In this document: positions 23,630 to 32,056 of the stretch, piece after piece
How positions within the stretch are numbered: the stretch's first letter is position 1
Layout: every line of letters starts with the position of its first letter
Assembly (NCBI GenBank): GCA_019420065.1
Contig: JAHZHX010000012.1
Coordinates: 1-39,615, forward strand
Direction of reading: 5' to 3'
Origin: Clostridiales bacterium
Lineage (GTDB): Bacteria > Bacillota > Clostridia > Christensenellales > Aristaeellaceae
DNA: 39,615 bases
Position numbers and translations under genes: made by a program
The notes under the pieces: model-generated
The model's input: only the letters and a program-made list of their open reading frames with translations
Database searches by the model: none
Told to the model about the DNA's origin: nothing

Positions 23630-24529
23630 TTACTGCATATCGCTGCCCAGCAGCGCTTTAATGTCCTCTTCCGTAAAGATATGCGTGGTGTGGCAGAAAT
23701 GACACGTCAGCTCCGCCTGATGATCCTGTTCCAGAATTTCCAGCAGTTGGCTGCGGCCCACGGATTTGAGCATCCGCCGCGCCTTTTCACGGCTGCATCC
23801 ACAATGATAGCGAATGGCCTGCCGCCCCAGCACCACCATATCCAGATCATGGAACCAGCGCCGCGCCAGCTCTTCCAGCGAATCCTCAAACAAATCGCGG
23901 CTGATTCCGGAAAAAAGCATCGCGCGCAGATCCAGCGTTTCCAGGGTCTGCCTGCTGCATCCGGGCATGGCCTGTACCAGCACGCCGCCGGCGGAGAGCA
24001 CCATGCCCTCATGCACGATTGCGCCCAGAGACACGATGGAAGGCGTCTGCTCCGAATGCGTATAATAGGCGGCAAAATCCTCGCCCAGCTCGCCGGAAAC
24101 CAGCTCGGTCTTGCCGATATAGGGCTCGCCCACGCCATAATCGCGAATCACCGTCAGCATGCCGTTTTTGCCCACCAGCCCGGCCACATCGGGCTGACCG
24201 CCCTTGCGCGGCGGCAAAACGACGGTAGGATCCTGCATGGAGATCTTCACATCGCCGCCATGCGCAACGCATGTCATGCGCCCGCCCGGGCCGCCGCCAT
24301 CCACCATGACCGTAACGCTGGCCTGCTCCTCCTTCATCATTGTGCCCAGCATGGCCGATCCCGTCATCAGCCGGCTCATGGCCGCAATGGCAACATCCGA
24401 AGCATTATGAATATCCCCCGCGCGCTGCGCCGTCTGCGTGGTGCGCAGCAATGCCACACGCGCCTCGCCGCCGCAAACGGTCATGCGCAGCAGCGCGTCA
24501 TTTTCCTGATAGGCCTGATTGTTCATCAT
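23630..24529 (-). CDS. hslO: Hsp33 redox-regulated chaperone, 299 aa
   Basis: Hsp33 is a cytoplasmic holdase switched on by oxidative unfolding. The zinc-binding switch is present: Cys243 and Cys245 (CGCS) and Cys276 and Cys279 (CHFC), 30 residues apart as in the family. The N-terminal fold shows QENDALLRMTVCGG, then GDVKISMQDP and the EQTPSIVSLG stretch. The length is normal. An open frame extends far upstream but overlaps the methyltransferase; AAAGGAG eight bases before the ATG at 24527-24529 fixes the start, which overlaps the methyltransferase stop as ATGA. Its operon includes a probable spore protein and a methyltransferase. Confidence 0.97.
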   Translation of the reverse strand: MMNNQAYQENDALLRMTVCGGEARVALLRTTQTAQRAGDIHNASDVAIAAMSRLMTGSAMLGTMMKEEQASVTVMVDGGGPGGRMTCVAHGGDVKISMQDPTVVLPPRKGGQPDVAGLVGKNGMLTVIRDYGVGEPYIGKTELVSGELGEDFAAYYTHSEQTPSIVSLGAIVHEGMVLSAGGVLVQAMPGCSRQTLETLDLRAMLFSGISRDLFEDSLEELARRWFHDLDMVVLGRQAIRYHCGCSREKARRMLKSVGRSQLLEILEQDHQAELTCHFCHTTHIFTEEDIKALLGSDMQ

Positions 24530-25281
24530 ACTTTTTTCTCCTTTGGACGCTTTGCCGCAACATGCCAGCGCATCGCCTTTTGCCCCGGACGCCCCAGGGT
24601 GCGGTCGCCATAGAACCTTACCTCGCCAAAGCCGACCGCTTCCAGCGCGCGCCGCAGCTCTTCCTGCGTATGGGCCCGCTGCGTCTGCGCCTCCTCCAGG
24701 CGCGCATAGCGTCCATCCTCCTCGCGTACAAAAATGGACAAACGCATATCCACCGTGCGCGTGCGCGGATGATATGCGTTTTGCCAAACATAGCTGATTT
24801 CCTCCTCCTGGCAGCCCAGCGTATGGCCGCCAAGGACATTTTGCAGCTTGTATGGCGTTGATACGTCAAAAATCAGCACGCCGCCGGGCTTGAGCGCCGC
24901 ATAGGCCGCTTGCAGAAAGCGGCGCAGCTGCGCTGGCGTTTTCAGATAATTCACCCCGTCGCAGGTACACAGCACCGCCTCCTGGCGGCGATGCAGACGC
25001 AGCGAGCACATATCCTGCCGTGCAAACGGAATTTCCAGTCCCTGCCCGCGCGCCTTCTGCATGGCCTGAGAAAGCATCTCAGCGCTCAGATCCACGCCCG
25101 TCATGCGGTATCCCAGGCGCTGCAGACGCACCGTCAGCGCGCCGGTTCCGCAGGCGCACTCGCATACGCTGCCGTTCAAAATGCCTGCCCGGCGCAGCAG
25201 CTGCGCGTAATACGCCGCCCAGCCGTCATAATCCACATCGTTCATCAGGCGGTCATATACCATGGCAAAGGCTGTATACAT
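24526..25281 (-). CDS. Class I SAM-dependent methyltransferase, 251 aa
   Basis: The SAM-binding motif I is CECACGTGALTVRL near residues 40-53, motif II is MTGVDLSAEML, and the post-I acidic region and LKPGGVLIFDVST strand follow. The start MYTAFAMVYDRLMNDVDYDGW is characteristic of a Clostridia/Bacilli methyltransferase group of unknown substrate that is often found beside housekeeping genes. The ATG at 25279-25281 has no good RBS, and the stop of the spore-protein gene is only six bases upstream, so translation is probably coupled. The substrate is unknown. Confidence 0.9.
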   Translation of the reverse strand: MYTAFAMVYDRLMNDVDYDGWAAYYAQLLRRAGILNGSVCECACGTGALTVRLQRLGYRMTGVDLSAEMLSQAMQKARGQGLEIPFARQDMCSLRLHRRQEAVLCTCDGVNYLKTPAQLRRFLQAAYAALKPGGVLIFDVSTPYKLQNVLGGHTLGCQEEEISYVWQNAYHPRTRTVDMRLSIFVREEDGRYARLEEAQTQRAHTQEELRRALEAVGFGEVRFYGDRTLGRPGQKAMRWHVAAKRPKEKKV

Positions 25282-25287
25282 GCGTGC

Positions 25288-25455
25288 TTACGATCCCTTT
25301 CCGCGTTGTTTTTTCAATGCGCCCACCATTCCGCCAATGCGGCCGGTCTCCTGCGTGCTGAGCCCCGCCCAGCCAACGCTGAGCAGCTTTTCCGTTAATC
25401 CAAGCTGCTGGGCAGCCAGATATTTCAAGCGCATTTCTTCACTGATTTTCTGCAT
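25288..25455 (-). CDS. Probable small acid-soluble spore protein, alpha/beta-type, 55 aa
   Basis: These proteins coat and protect DNA in dormant spores. The sequence runs from MQKISEEMRLKYLAAQQLGL to VGWAGLSTQETGRIGG, with the helix-turn-helix layout of the family: a first helix with K-x-x-x-A-x-x-LGL, then the Gly-rich turn G-x-L-x-x-x-E-x-G-x-I/V-GG and a basic second helix. This short variant with GWxGL is one I associate with Clostridia. GGAGGTG seven bases before the ATG at 25453-25455 is an excellent RBS and excludes longer forms. A 6-bp hairpin (25469-25485) lies just upstream of the RBS. The family call rests on the Gly-rich half. Confidence 0.65.
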   Translation of the reverse strand: MQKISEEMRLKYLAAQQLGLTEKLLSVGWAGLSTQETGRIGGMVGALKKQRGKGS

Positions 25456-25502
25456 GGACAAACACCTCCGCACACAGTATGTGCGCAAAAGCGCCGCGCT
25501 AT

Positions 25503-26522
25503 TTATGGCTTCATGCCCTCATCGTCCGGTTCATCCTCATCGGTATAATCGTCGTCCTCCTCTTTGGCCAAGCCGCGGTTTACCTCCACGCCCTCAATGC
25601 GGCAGTTGATATATTTATCAAACACGCCGTTAGTGAAAGAAGCGTACACAAAACGCGTCAGACTGTTGCCGATCAGGATATAATAGCCTGCCAGCCCCAT
25701 CAGCGCGTACAGCCAGGCACCGGTAAAGAACACCACCGCAAAGGCAATCAAAGCCGGAATCAGCGTACACAGGCGCACGCCGATCGTCATCGGCAGTCGG
25801 GCCACCGCCAGCATAACGCCGTTTTTCAGCAGCTGGCCAAACTTCATTTTATAGGTCACCATCAGCGGATACATGAACACCAGCCCCAAATACCACACAA
25901 AGCCCAGCACCAGGGTGAACATCTGCGGCACCAGGAAGAACATGCTGTCCTTTTGCAGCTGGCCATAGAAATTGTAGCAAACATAAAGAATGAAGGGCAG
26001 CACGGCCGTGATCGCGGACACGCCCAGCGCCTGCTTCCAGTTTTCTTTCACCGCATCGCGGAAATCCGCCCAGGGAAACGCATGCTCGTCCCGCGCCCAG
26101 TTGCGCGTCACGTACGCCATGCCTGCCTGGATAGGGCCGGTAATCAAAAGGCAGGGAATCAGCATCAAAAGCGTTACCTGCAAAAGCGTTTGCAGCGGCA
26201 TGCTGGACGCTTCAACCAGCACGTTGCCCGCCTCGTCCACCTGTTCGGCATAAACCAGCGCAACATATGCCGCGCCGGTGCTTTCGTCCGTCATACGGAC
26301 AATATCGCTGGCCGCGACCAAATTATTGGCCAGAATCGCAATGACGATCATCATGGGAATCCACACAACAAACGTCATCAGGTTGATACGGCACAGTCCT
26401 GACAGGCGGATGCGAAGCATCTCCCAGAAAAGCTGCCAGCGGTTTTTTGGCAAATCCTCCCGACGGTAATCTCCCTTACCGCTCTTCCCGTAGTAAAAGC
26501 TGTTCATCATGCGTCCAAACAT
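25503..26522 (-). CDS. DUF624/YesL-like membrane protein, 339 aa
   Basis: The protein has about six membrane helices: residues 47-67, 110-135, 165-185, 198-225, 240-265 and 265-285. The N-terminal soluble part carries RREDLPKNRWQLFWEMLRIRLSGLCRINLM, the typical lead into helix 1 of DUF624 proteins. WARDEHAFPWADFRDAVKENWKQA is the cytoplasmic loop seen in that family. The C-terminus is strongly acidic (EEDDDYTDEDE). Family members such as YesL often sit beside carbohydrate transport genes, and their role is unknown. The ATG at 26520-26522 has GGAGGGAG eight bases upstream. It is 47 bases upstream of the spore-protein gene with no terminator between. Confidence 0.75.
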   Translation of the reverse strand: MFGRMMNSFYYGKSGKGDYRREDLPKNRWQLFWEMLRIRLSGLCRINLMTFVVWIPMMIVIAILANNLVAASDIVRMTDESTGAAYVALVYAEQVDEAGNVLVEASSMPLQTLLQVTLLMLIPCLLITGPIQAGMAYVTRNWARDEHAFPWADFRDAVKENWKQALGVSAITAVLPFILYVCYNFYGQLQKDSMFFLVPQMFTLVLGFVWYLGLVFMYPLMVTYKMKFGQLLKNGVMLAVARLPMTIGVRLCTLIPALIAFAVVFFTGAWLYALMGLAGYYILIGNSLTRFVYASFTNGVFDKYINCRIEGVEVNRGLAKEEDDDYTDEDEPDDEGMKP

Positions 26523-26556
26523 CAGGTTTTCTCCCTCCGGGTCAAAACTTTCATAT

Positions 26557-26640
26557 ATTATATCATATATTGGCGCAAAATGAAATAGGGAAGCGCTGCG
26601 CACATTGCCACTTTTCAACGCCGCAAAAATATGATAGAAT
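26557..26640. promoter_or_regulatory. Divergent promoter region between the DUF624 and AraC genes
   Basis: On the minus strand a perfect TATAAT (26562-26557) lies about 35 bases before the DUF624 gene, inside an AT-rich run; its -35 is weak. On the plus strand TTTTCA (26612-26617) and TAGAAT (26635-26640) are 17 bases apart ahead of the AraC gene. The shared gap makes regulation of the DUF624 gene by the AraC protein plausible but unproven. Confidence 0.45.
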
Positions 26641-26674
26641 AGCGTGAAATGTCATTTTGTATGGAGGTGGCCTC

Positions 26675-27496
26675 TTGGAAATCATCCGTTCCAGACGGCA
26701 GCTCTACGAATACAGCCGTGACGATATGCACACAACTGCCTGCTGGCTGGCGCGCAACAATCACTGCCTGCCTCATTTTCATTCCAGTATTGAACTGGTC
26801 TATGTGCGTTCCGGCGCGCTGTACGCCATTTTGGATGGCCACGGGGTCACCGTTCCGGCCGGACATGTATTGATTGTGTCCGGCTACATGGTGCATACCT
26901 ATCAAAGCCGCATTGAAAATGACGACGCCATTATTATTATTCCGCTTTCCTTCGTGCCGTCCCTGCAAAAAACGCTGCGGGACTGCATCTTTGCCCAGCC
27001 GGTATGCGATGTGAGCAGCGATGAAAAAATCTGCGCGCTGCTGAATCTTTTTTGCGACGGCTGGCACCTATACAGTACAGAAACGCAAAAGGGCCTGAGC
27101 TATGCGTTGCTGGGCATGCTGATTTCCCGCGTGGGACTGACGCCGGTCAGCAAAGACGCGCGCAAAGGGCTAATGAAAGACGTGCTTGTTTACCTGCAAA
27201 ACAATTATCAGCAGCCGCTGCGCATGGAAACGCTGGCCCAACAGTTTGGATACAGCAAAAGCCGTTTTTCTCACCTGTTCAATGAAACGCTCGGCTGCCC
27301 GCCCGGTACGTTTATCAACGCACTGCGCTGCCAGCACGCTGCCCACGCCATGCTGGAAAGCGATCAAACGCTGTTGGAAATTTCCCTGAATGCCGGTTTT
27401 GAATGCCCGCGCACCTTTTATCGCGCCTTTAAGCAGTATTACGGCGTAACGCCCACCCAATATATCCGCGCGCGCAGTCAGCCGTCCAAGCCGTAA
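26675..27496 (+). CDS. AraC-family transcriptional regulator, TTG start, 273 aa
   Basis: Residues 10-100 form a cupin-type sensing domain (LPHFHSSIELVYVRSGALYAI, then VPAGHVLIVSGYMVHTYQ), as in AraC proteins that sense sugars. The last 100 residues are the double helix-turn-helix: METLAQQFGYSKSRFSHLFNE and LLEISLNAGFECPRTFYRAF, ending VTPTQYIRAR. The only strong RBS is GGAGGTGG at 26663-26670, which places the start at the TTG at 26675-26677; the ATG at 26661 is out of frame and overlaps the RBS. Its 3' end overlaps the convergent methyltransferase gene by 19 bases, leaving no room for a terminator. Targets are unknown; the divergent DUF624 gene is one candidate. Confidence 0.92.
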   Translation: MEIIRSRRQLYEYSRDDMHTTACWLARNNHCLPHFHSSIELVYVRSGALYAILDGHGVTVPAGHVLIVSGYMVHTYQSRIENDDAIIIIPLSFVPSLQKTLRDCIFAQPVCDVSSDEKICALLNLFCDGWHLYSTETQKGLSYALLGMLISRVGLTPVSKDARKGLMKDVLVYLQNNYQQPLRMETLAQQFGYSKSRFSHLFNETLGCPPGTFINALRCQHAAHAMLESDQTLLEISLNAGFECPRTFYRAFKQYYGVTPTQYIRARSQPSKP

Positions 27497-28218
27497 ATCC
27501 GCCTGAGCTCCGGCGTGTATTGCCCAACGGCGTCATGGATAATCAGCGGCGCTTCCACCCGCAGTCCCGGCCGCGCATCCAGCATTCCTTCCACCAGGCA
27601 CAAGTTCGCCTCGCGCTCCGCGCGCGCATGCACAAGCCGCAGCCTTTTGGGCGCAAAGCGGCTTTTTTTCATTTCATCCAGCAGCTCCACCAGCCGCGCT
27701 GCCGGAAAAACGCAGCACAGCCGCCCGCCATTGCGCAAAAGCCATCCCGCCGCATGCACTACGTCGGCAATCGTGCAGGTTTCCTCATGACGCGCAATGC
27801 GTTTGCTGTCCTCAGGGTTGAGCAGCGTGCCGCCCGCTTTGCCATAGGGCGGATTGCAGGTGACAAGATCGTACCGCGCATGCGGCAGCAGCGTCCGTAT
27901 TGCCCGCAGATCCCCGCAATGAACGCGGATCCGCTCCTCAAGACCGTTCAGCGCCATTGACCGCGCCGCCATCCGCGCCATGTCCTCCTGCAATTCCAGC
28001 GCATCCACGGTGATCGTCTCTTCCCGTCCATACAAAAGCAGCGGAACGATCCCCGTGCCCGTGCCCAGGTCGCATACGCAGTCATGGCGGCGGGCGCCGG
28101 CAAAATCAGCCAGAAGCACGGCGTCCGTGCCAAAGCGAAAGGCGTCCGCGCGCTGAATCACGCGCAGACCGCCCCGCTGAAGCTCGTCAATATGTTCGTT
28201 TTCCAGCAATTCTATCAT
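27478..28218 (-). CDS. TrmN6-type adenine-N6 methyltransferase (tRNA or similar), 246 aa
   Basis: The protein shows the N6-adenine methyltransferase pattern: FRFGTDAVLLADF near residue 28, SAM motif I CDLGTGTGIVPLLL near 49, and catalytic NPPY at 122-125 preceded by DLVTC. This matches the YfiC/TrmN6 family, which methylates A37 of tRNA1(Val) in E. coli; the related gram-positive proteins have the same layout. It could modify another RNA. The ATG at 28216-28218 overlaps the stop of the SpoIID gene (ATGA) and has only a weak RBS, so translation is likely coupled. It is the last gene of the long minus-strand operon. Confidence 0.9.
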   Translation of the reverse strand: MIELLENEHIDELQRGGLRVIQRADAFRFGTDAVLLADFAGARRHDCVCDLGTGTGIVPLLLYGREETITVDALELQEDMARMAARSMALNGLEERIRVHCGDLRAIRTLLPHARYDLVTCNPPYGKAGGTLLNPEDSKRIARHEETCTIADVVHAAGWLLRNGGRLCCVFPAARLVELLDEMKKSRFAPKRLRLVHARAEREANLCLVEGMLDARPGLRVEAPLIIHDAVGQYTPELRRIYGLDG

Positions 28219-31200
28219 GGCAGTTCCAAATACCGACTTGGCAGATAGCCCGTCAAGCCCTCGTAATTCACACAGCACCAGCCGCTGCCGCGTGCGGTAA
28301 GCAGCACATACTCGCTGGGAAGAATGACCGCCAGCGCATCGCTGTCGTCCCGCTGCGCGGCGCGCAGCATAACATAAGCCTGATCGCCGGTCACGCGCAC
28401 CGCCACGGGAACAGCCAGCGCCGTCAGCGTTTCTTCTGCCGGCTGCGGCGTGGGCGTAGCGCTGATAAAGGTCAAAAACTCGGTTTTTACGTATCCCGTT
28501 TTGCCGTCATAGCTCACTTGGCTCCAAACCGTTCCCTTTTCCAGCACCGCCACAATATCATGCTGCGGAATGGTACAGATCAGGCCGGCACTTTGCGAAG
28601 CGCGCTTGCGCAGATTCAGCGAGCCTTCCTCCGTGGTCACGCGGGCATACGGCTCATCCTGGCCAACGGCAGGCGCAGGCGTAGGCTGCACGGGGGTGCT
28701 GCTGAAAGTCAGGAAGGCGCTCATCACATAACCGGTTTTGCCGTTATAGGTCACCTGCGACCATTTCTCGCCGCGCGAGAGCACGGCAATTACAGTATAC
28801 TGCGGAATGGTGGTCAGCACCTTCGCGCCCGAGGACGCGCGCTCCCGCAGATTCAGCGAGCCTTTCTCCGTTGTCACCTGCGCCGATACCAGCGCGCCGG
28901 AAACATTTTCCGTCGGCTGCGGAGCCGTGCTTTGCGGCACATCCACAAAGGTGAGGAAAGCGGTCATTACATAACCGGTACGTTCCTTATAGCTTACCTT
29001 GGTCCATGTCCCCAGCCGTTCCAGAACGGGGATCATCTCGTTTTGCGGAATGGTGGTCAAAACGCTTGCGCCCGAGGAGGCTTTCTTACGCAGGTTCAGC
29101 GACCCGGAAACCGTCGTCACCTGAGCGTAGGTCGCCGTAGTGTCGCCCGGAACGGGCGTTGGCGCTGGCGTTGCCTCCGCGCCTGTCTGCCCGTAAATAT
29201 AGGTCAGGAAGGCGCTCATCACATAACCGGTTTTGTTTTTATAGGTTACCTTCGTCCATGTGCCCTGAATCCCCAGCACGTCGATGACCGTATTTTGCGG
29301 AATGGTCGTCAGAATACTTGCGCCCGAAGAGGCGCTTTTGCGCAGATTCAGCGACCCGGAGACCGTTGTCACCCGCGCTGCCGCCGGCGTTTCCGACGGC
29401 GCAGGCGTTACGGTGGGAACCGAAGGCGTATCCGGCACGGCGGGGGCGCTGCCAAAGGTCAGAAATTCGCTCATCACATAACCGATAAAGCCGCCGTAAG
29501 TCACCTTGCACCAAATCGAGCCTTTGCTGAGCACGGTAATCGTCGCGTTTCGGGGAATCGTGGTCAAAATGGAGGCCTTGGTAGAATCACTCTTGCGCAG
29601 GTTCAGCGACCCGGACTTTGTTGTCACCACCGCCGTCATTTGCCCGTTTACCAGATCATCGCCGCTCACGCCCAGCGTCAGATACTGCGTCGCGCACCAA
29701 CCGGTCACGCCATGATAGCGCACCTGGCACCAATCCGTGCCCTGTCGGGTCACAATCAGCGTTTCCCCCCGGGCAATTTCCATCATGACCGTGCTGCTCA
29801 TATTCGCCTGCTCGCGCAAATTCAGCGTTGAAGCGCTGGAGCTGACAATGGCGTACTGCTCGCCGTCCCCCGGTCGATCCGCCGTTTCTTCCACGATGGT
29901 GCCGTTGCGTTTCAGCGAAGCCGAGCGCACATATCCCGTTACGCCCGCATAATAAACCAGCGCCCAGGAGCCGTCGTCATATTTTATCTTGACATTCGCT
30001 CCGGCCGGAACCGTCATCGCCTGGTAAGCGGAAGCGCTTGCCGTCAGATACAGCGGCGTACCGCCCGCGCTGACAATCTCCGCGCCCGACGCGTCCGCGT
30101 CGTTGGCGCTGCCGGTATAGCGATCCGAGCGCGCAATATAGTCCATGCTCACATAACCAGCCTGGCAGCCATACTGCGTATACGCCCAACCGCCGCTGAC
30201 CGACACAAGCGGCAGTACCGTCCCGGCAGGGATCTGCGCAAGCGAAGCGGCGGAGGTGTTGGTCTGCGCGCGCAAATTCAGATAATTGGTATTCATGACC
30301 GTGCCGTATCCTGCCAGCGTGGTCACGGCAGGAGCATTTCCTGCGGGCGTACCGCTGAGCTTCAGTCCCTCTCCCTGCACATAGCCGCACAGCATGCCGA
30401 AACTGACCAGATACCAGTCGCCGGCCGCGGCATGCACGTTCACCGCCGCACCATGCGGGATTCCCGCAATAATATCGCTGGTGTGCGAAGCCGACACGCG
30501 CAGCGCCATTTCCGCATCGCTGCCGGACAGCTGCACCACAGCCGTACAGGCCGCCTGCTGCGAAATATCCGCCGGAGCGTCCACGCTCAATACCGGCTGA
30601 CTTGTTCCGTTGCCCAGCGCGCTGAGCACAGAACGCACAAAGGTATACTGCACCCGGCGGCAGCCTTCAAAATAGAATGCCAGAATCTGCTCATACCGGT
30701 ATCCCAGCTCGCCCATGCGCATGGCGCCGCGCTGGCTCATGCCCGTGCCGTGGCCAAAGCGCCGCGCCTGCACGGTATAGCCCGTCGCCGTTTTCACCAC
30801 GCTCCACAGCTCGTTGTTGGAACTGTTGATGCTCATGTTCAGCGGGCTTTCCAGCTCGCTGAAAATATCAAAGGTCAGCGTGCCGGAACGCACCGCTCCG
30901 TCGCACAAGGCCGTTACCTCAAAATCCAGCTTGGAATACAGGCGGCTCGGGGCAGCATAGCGCGGCGTATGGGGCGTAACCGCGTTCACGCTGCGGATGA
31001 CCACCGACGACCCGCCAAAAACCGCCTTCGCTTTATTGACCAGCAGCGTGCCCAGCACAGCATTGCTCTGCGCGCCGATCGCCGTCACGCTGAAGGAGCG
31101 CACCACGGAATTGGGGTTCTGATAATCATACGGATCGTCCTTGACCTTGATATAGTCGTACCCGCTCGAGTTCCAGATGTTGCGGACCGATTCAATCTGT

Positions 31201-31976
31201 CCACCGTTGGAAGCGGTATAATACGTTGCCGTAAATTCATTGCCATTCATGGCAATAACGCCGCGGGTCTCATCAACTGCCTGACGGCAGCGCGCGTTGC
31301 CGGAGGGCGTGCCGTTATAAACCTGATCATTGGTGGTATCCACAACGTCATAGCTGCGCGCCGCAGAGGACTGCATCGCGCGCACCGTGTAGGTACGCGC
31401 CGATACGCACTGCGCTTTGAGCGCCTCAAGCGCCGACGCATTGCCCATCTCATAGGGCAGCACGCCATACAGGTAATCCTCAATATAAACATGTACAATG
31501 GTATACATCCGATAGCGCCCGCCGCTGAGAACGGACTTGAACTGCACATCGCCGGGATACAGGTTGTTGCTCTCTCTGGCCTGCCGGATCTTCACACCGT
31601 TATCCCCGCTTTTTTCATGACGGCGCAGGGTAAAACCGCTGCCCATATCCTGCGCGACGCCATTGCGCGTCAGGGTCAGCCGCCCGGTGCCGGCATTGAA
31701 ATTCACAATGACCGTACTGCCTTCCGGGATCGCCGTACCTGCCGTTCCATCCAGCGAATAGCTGCCGCAAACGGTCACATCCAGCCTGGTCGGAGATCCC
31801 ATGGAGCTAAGAAACACACGCACCATGCCATTAGCGGCCCCGTTTTGCGCGGTCAGCGGCGCGGTTGAAAGCGTCTCCGCCATGCCCGGCGTCGGAATCC
31901 CCAGCGCCGACAGCAGCATGCATACCATCAGCCAGGCGGAAAAACTCCTTTTCAGTATATGTTTGCGATCACGCAT
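28215..31976 (-). CDS. Secreted SpoIID/LytB-domain protein with about ten SH3-like repeats, 1253 aa
   Basis: Residues 1-33 are a signal peptide. Residues 45-440 form a SpoIID/LytB domain, the fold of the sporulation lytic transglycosylase SpoIID: YLYGVLPYEMGN contains the likely catalytic Glu176, followed by ALEALKAQCVSARTY and RRFGHGTGMSQRGAM (405-419). The rest is a chain of about ten bacterial SH3-like modules, each with LNLR near its start and a WxxVxYxGxTGYV strand; five consecutive ones are almost identical, joined by Pro/Thr-rich linkers. SH3 modules usually bind peptidoglycan. The ATG at 31974-31976 has GGAGG nine bases before. Its size and repeats set it apart from SpoIID itself (about 340 aa), so it is more likely a wall-remodelling enzyme. 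Confidence 0.87.
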   Translation of the reverse strand: MRDRKHILKRSFSAWLMVCMLLSALGIPTPGMAETLSTAPLTAQNGAANGMVRVFLSSMGSPTRLDVTVCGSYSLDGTAGTAIPEGSTVIVNFNAGTGRLTLTRNGVAQDMGSGFTLRRHEKSGDNGVKIRQARESNNLYPGDVQFKSVLSGGRYRMYTIVHVYIEDYLYGVLPYEMGNASALEALKAQCVSARTYTVRAMQSSAARSYDVVDTTNDQVYNGTPSGNARCRQAVDETRGVIAMNGNEFTATYYTASNGGQIESVRNIWNSSGYDYIKVKDDPYDYQNPNSVVRSFSVTAIGAQSNAVLGTLLVNKAKAVFGGSSVVIRSVNAVTPHTPRYAAPSRLYSKLDFEVTALCDGAVRSGTLTFDIFSELESPLNMSINSSNNELWSVVKTATGYTVQARRFGHGTGMSQRGAMRMGELGYRYEQILAFYFEGCRRVQYTFVRSVLSALGNGTSQPVLSVDAPADISQQAACTAVVQLSGSDAEMALRVSASHTSDIIAGIPHGAAVNVHAAAGDWYLVSFGMLCGYVQGEGLKLSGTPAGNAPAVTTLAGYGTVMNTNYLNLRAQTNTSAASLAQIPAGTVLPLVSVSGGWAYTQYGCQAGYVSMDYIARSDRYTGSANDADASGAEIVSAGGTPLYLTASASAYQAMTVPAGANVKIKYDDGSWALVYYAGVTGYVRSASLKRNGTIVEETADRPGDGEQYAIVSSSASTLNLREQANMSSTVMMEIARGETLIVTRQGTDWCQVRYHGVTGWCATQYLTLGVSGDDLVNGQMTAVVTTKSGSLNLRKSDSTKASILTTIPRNATITVLSKGSIWCKVTYGGFIGYVMSEFLTFGSAPAVPDTPSVPTVTPAPSETPAAARVTTVSGSLNLRKSASSGASILTTIPQNTVIDVLGIQGTWTKVTYKNKTGYVMSAFLTYIYGQTGAEATPAPTPVPGDTTATYAQVTTVSGSLNLRKKASSGASVLTTIPQNEMIPVLERLGTWTKVSYKERTGYVMTAFLTFVDVPQSTAPQPTENVSGALVSAQVTTEKGSLNLRERASSGAKVLTTIPQYTVIAVLSRGEKWSQVTYNGKTGYVMSAFLTFSSTPVQPTPAPAVGQDEPYARVTTEEGSLNLRKRASQSAGLICTIPQHDIVAVLEKGTVWSQVSYDGKTGYVKTEFLTFISATPTPQPAEETLTALAVPVAVRVTGDQAYVMLRAAQRDDSDALAVILPSEYVLLTARGSGWCCVNYEGLTGYLPSRYLELP
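28455..29665 (-). repeat. Tandem coding repeat of near-identical SH3 modules
   Basis: Five successive units are similar at the DNA level, for example CGCAG(A/G)TTCAGCGA at about 28609, 28846, 29089, 29341 and 29596. The spacing is 237-255 bases, one module plus linker. Weaker copies continue to about 30660. Such repeats can expand or contract by recombination and may confuse assembly. Confidence 0.85.
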
Positions 31977-32026
31977 GGTCGTTATCCTCCTAAAGCAAAG
32001 CTGTAAATCCCTTCGTAATCGTATGC

Positions 32027-32056
32027 AGTATACCATACCGCCGCAGGCTTTGTCTA
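32027..32056 (-). promoter_or_regulatory. Promoter of the SpoIID/SH3 gene with extended -10
   Basis: TAGACA (32056-32051) and TATACT (32032-32027) on the minus strand are 18 bases apart, and TGG precedes the -10 (TGnTATACT, an extended -10). The -35 overlaps the stop codon of the acyltransferase gene, so the SpoIID gene can be expressed apart from the operon upstream. Confidence 0.68.

Noticed and set aside
24530..24787. N-terminal extension of Hsp33
   Set aside because: It overlaps the methyltransferase coding region in another frame, and the RBS and family length support the start at 24529.
28455..29665. CRISPR-like or minisatellite array
   Set aside because: The roughly 240-base periodicity is in frame and encodes SH3 modules; there are no short direct repeats with unique spacers.
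28518..31868. Long open frames on the plus strand at 28518-29831 and 30432-31868
   Set aside because: They are antisense to the SpoIID/SH3 gene; their apparent repeats simply mirror the SH3 modules.
28215..31976. True sporulation spoIID gene
   Set aside because: The catalytic domain fits, but the length, SH3 array and neighbours (acyltransferase, tRNA methyltransferase) are unlike the spoIID locus.
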